From positions 1-64,000 of the forward strand of contig CAZKBP010000003.1 in NCBI GenBank assembly GCA_964551015.1: a DNA stretch of 64,000 nucleotides, read 5' to 3'. Shown in pieces: positions 63,501 through 64,000 of this stretch; positions within the stretch are counted from its first letter, which is position 1, and the number at the start of each line of letters is the position of its first letter. A program made the position numbers and the translations under genes. The notes under the pieces are model-generated. The model was given only the letters and a program-made list of their open reading frames with translations, did no database searches and was not told the origin of the DNA. This DNA is from CAZKBP01 sp964551015 (GTDB taxonomy: Bacteria > Bacteroidota > Bacteroidia > Cytophagales > Microscillaceae).

Positions 63501-63825
63501 AGAGGGAGAATTGAGCGTATTCAAAGGAGACAAAATGCCCATTGGTGGCTATTATCAGCAATTGGAAGCCGATCGTGTATATGACAAATACGTGATTCCT
63601 CTCAAGAAGCCCTCTTATTTTTATATGTTTTCAGATGGCTATCAAGATCAGTTTGGAGAAAAGAGCCGTAAAAAATTTGGCCGTTCCCGCATTCGCGACC
63701 TCCTTCTCGAGATTTACCAAAAACCCTTTGAGGAGCAGAAACGGATGCTCTGTCGCACCCTCTCGGAATGGCAAGGCAACGAAGATCGTATTGATGATGT
63801 ACTCGTGGTTGGCTTTAAAATTTAG
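60502..63825 (+). CDS. Reg_prop propeller, Y_Y_Y, SpoIIE phosphatase sensor
   Basis: An ~1107-residue transmembrane sensor: signal or anchor (~18-38), ~14 Reg_prop blades forming two propellers (~45-680; recurring motifs such as LWIGTEGSGLFTYKNG and GLPSDHVLEVFFDSQQQIWV), a Y_Y_Y domain (~690-755; LPPGRYTFRVIASNNDGVWN), a TM helix (~765-788), a coiled coil (~795-850) and a cytoplasmic SpoIIE/PP2C phosphatase (~870-1105). Its metal-binding motifs are intact: GDFYWF, MDCTGHGVPGAFMSM, SDGYQDQFG. Output is dephosphorylation of a partner, classically an anti-sigma-antagonist, none of which is adjacent. Start ATG 60502 or 60505; the TTG at 60445 overlaps the promoter. Confidence 0.9.
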   Translation: MMGVARLKDFINRFRAIIMIFFLLLLSFFLLTNPLPAQKDLRYLNPQKKLTQYILEHWTTEQGLPSNNVRRLLQSKDGFLWMSSFDGLTSFDGIRFITYNKSKVEGFNRNTVYALTETQDSTLWIGTEGSGLFTYKNGRFRKVGLEDFLFTSLYADSQDRIWLSGRNQGLRIYNPRNGILESVDHAPLQEVSIYSIRQDQDQAFWFATDGKGLTKLRDQDFQTYTTAQGLPSDHVLEVFFDSQQQIWVGTTRGLARWSQDRFEVIPELEGLIIYELVEDASGSLWIATSSGLYRKNALTGQYEAFPKSERFPVTNVLDLLLDREGSLWIATYRNGLFRLKDGKFTNYTHQDGLATASVGSVCELKSGKFLLGMNNGIVNQIDGYEVSVFPVKTPLPKVRIFHIDQDSTGNIWLSTFAGLLKITPQGQEILYNRAKGLSDNTVRVTCIDKEGNLWAGTRRGGVVKMTIQGEILKIYDLNQGLSSNFIMSLEEDPRGNIIVGTNDGGINIIDPEGKIISYGAQHGLVSDLIFSTYTDSEGVIWSVSNGGISRWKDGKFVSYTSQDGLLNDSPFDFVEDNQGQVWLPNSRGIIKVSKQELNDYAEGKIKNINWIFYDRHDGMKNEDCTGAAHALKSTQGNIWIPTNGGVVVVDPDNIPRNHLKPHVQINSLLTDNRSIDLHQPIRIEPGNHRMVFDYSALSLLASAKVKFKYKLENFDKDWIDAGSERQAIYTNLPPGRYTFRVIASNNDGVWNNKGASLSLRQMPYFYQTFWFYGLVVLLAILLIAGIFRWRIYSIQQRRRELERLVQLKTQEILAQNQKLAQQKDEITHQKQLVEKRNQNITHSINYAKRIQNAILPPLAEIQSFLPDSFVIFEPRDIVSGDFYWFKSLNGQVAEKPASTPLQIAAPSERMAIAAMDCTGHGVPGAFMSMIGNDLLNEIVSIKKITSPDAILRELHKSIKRTLKQRDNSNKDGMEIGLCLIDPEQNILEFAGAKTPLYCIQEGELSVFKGDKMPIGGYYQQLEADRVYDKYVIPLKKPSYFYMFSDGYQDQFGEKSRKKFGRSRIRDLLLEIYQKPFEEQKRMLCRTLSEWQGNEDRIDDVLVVGFKI

Positions 63826-63861
63826 TACAAGCAACTCACACATTTTACTAAAATATCTCGC

Positions 63862-64000
63862 GTGAATACCGCCATTGAAAATTATTTAGCAGATCAGCTG
63901 CCTGAGCATCAGGAGATTTTATATTTGCTCAGAAGCTTTGTCCTAGAGGCAGCTCCCGGAGTGGTAGAAGAATACAAATGGAAAACTCCCTTTTACAGTT
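63862..64000 (+). CDS. DUF1801-like protein, partial at window end
   Basis: The first ~46 codons of a gene that runs off the window. The start is GTG at 63862. The product begins NTAIENYLADQLPEHQEIL and includes VVEEYKWKTPFYS, similar to the DUF1801 (YdhG-like) family, small proteins with the EExxxWxxPxF motif. The function is unknown. It follows the SpoIIE gene by 36 bases. The end is outside the window. Confidence 0.7.
   Translation, partial: MNTAIENYLADQLPEHQEILYLLRSFVLEAAPGVVEEYKWKTPFYS

Overview
The window is one continuous chromosomal segment of a Bacteroidota bacterium, most likely of the Cytophagales or a neighbouring gliding lineage. The evidence is a complete alternative complex III (ActABCDEF) operon joined to an aa3-type cytochrome c oxidase, type IX secretion (T9SS) cargo proteins with type A and type B (CHU_C) sorting domains, a PorP/SprF-family protein, a Reg_prop/SpoIIE sensor, and promoters of the Bacteroidota type (TTG-N19-TAnnTTTG). 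I see no rRNA, CRISPR array, insertion sequence, phage gene or recognisable defence system.

Layout. 1-8.3 kb: CorA (minus), a lipoprotein di-haem peroxidase, a sensor kinase (minus), HemA, then a PorE-like OmpA protein followed closely by an NlpC/P60 hydrolase. 8.5-11.3 kb: an HNH protein, ribosomal protein S1 and tRNA-Cys. 11.5-30.2 kb: one long respiratory locus, in the order actABCDEF, coxB, coxA, ctaA, ctaB, two subunit III genes, subunit IV, sco, DUF420, a small CxxC membrane protein, DUF983 and a lipoprotein cytochrome c. It encodes quinol oxidation, electron transfer to an oxidase, haem A synthesis, CuA assembly and accessory proteins, which fits an ACIII-oxidase supercomplex. 30.2-41.8 kb: three large secreted proteins and a PorP/SprF partner. 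42-44.5 kb: a sensor kinase and a LytTR regulator. 44.5-60.2 kb: mixed housekeeping and small genes (flavin reductase, NlpC/P60, sterol desaturase-like oxygenase, polyphosphate kinase, DMT exporter, Sel1 protein, GNAT, TerB-like, DUF3299, bestrophin) and several unrecognised proteins. 58.7-63.8 kb: a GAF-PAS sensor without an output domain, divergent from a Reg_prop-SpoIIE phosphatase. The window ends inside a DUF1801-like gene.

The points I consider most worth a second look are: an ActA with six haem motifs, whose N-terminal domain is paralogous to the lipoprotein cytochrome at the far end of the same locus; a SCO protein with CX5C in place of CX3C; terminator-like or long hairpins placed just before internal genes of the respiratory locus (before actB, sco and the small CxxC gene); an approximately 110-residue domain found three times across two adjacent T9SS cargo proteins; a surface protein built from two inferred seven-bladed propellers alternating with Ig-like domains, directly followed by a PorP/SprF protein with an OmpA-like tail; and an 836-bp gene-free stretch with inverted repeats. 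No wholly new system is proven. These are candidates, and the deciding tests are given with each.
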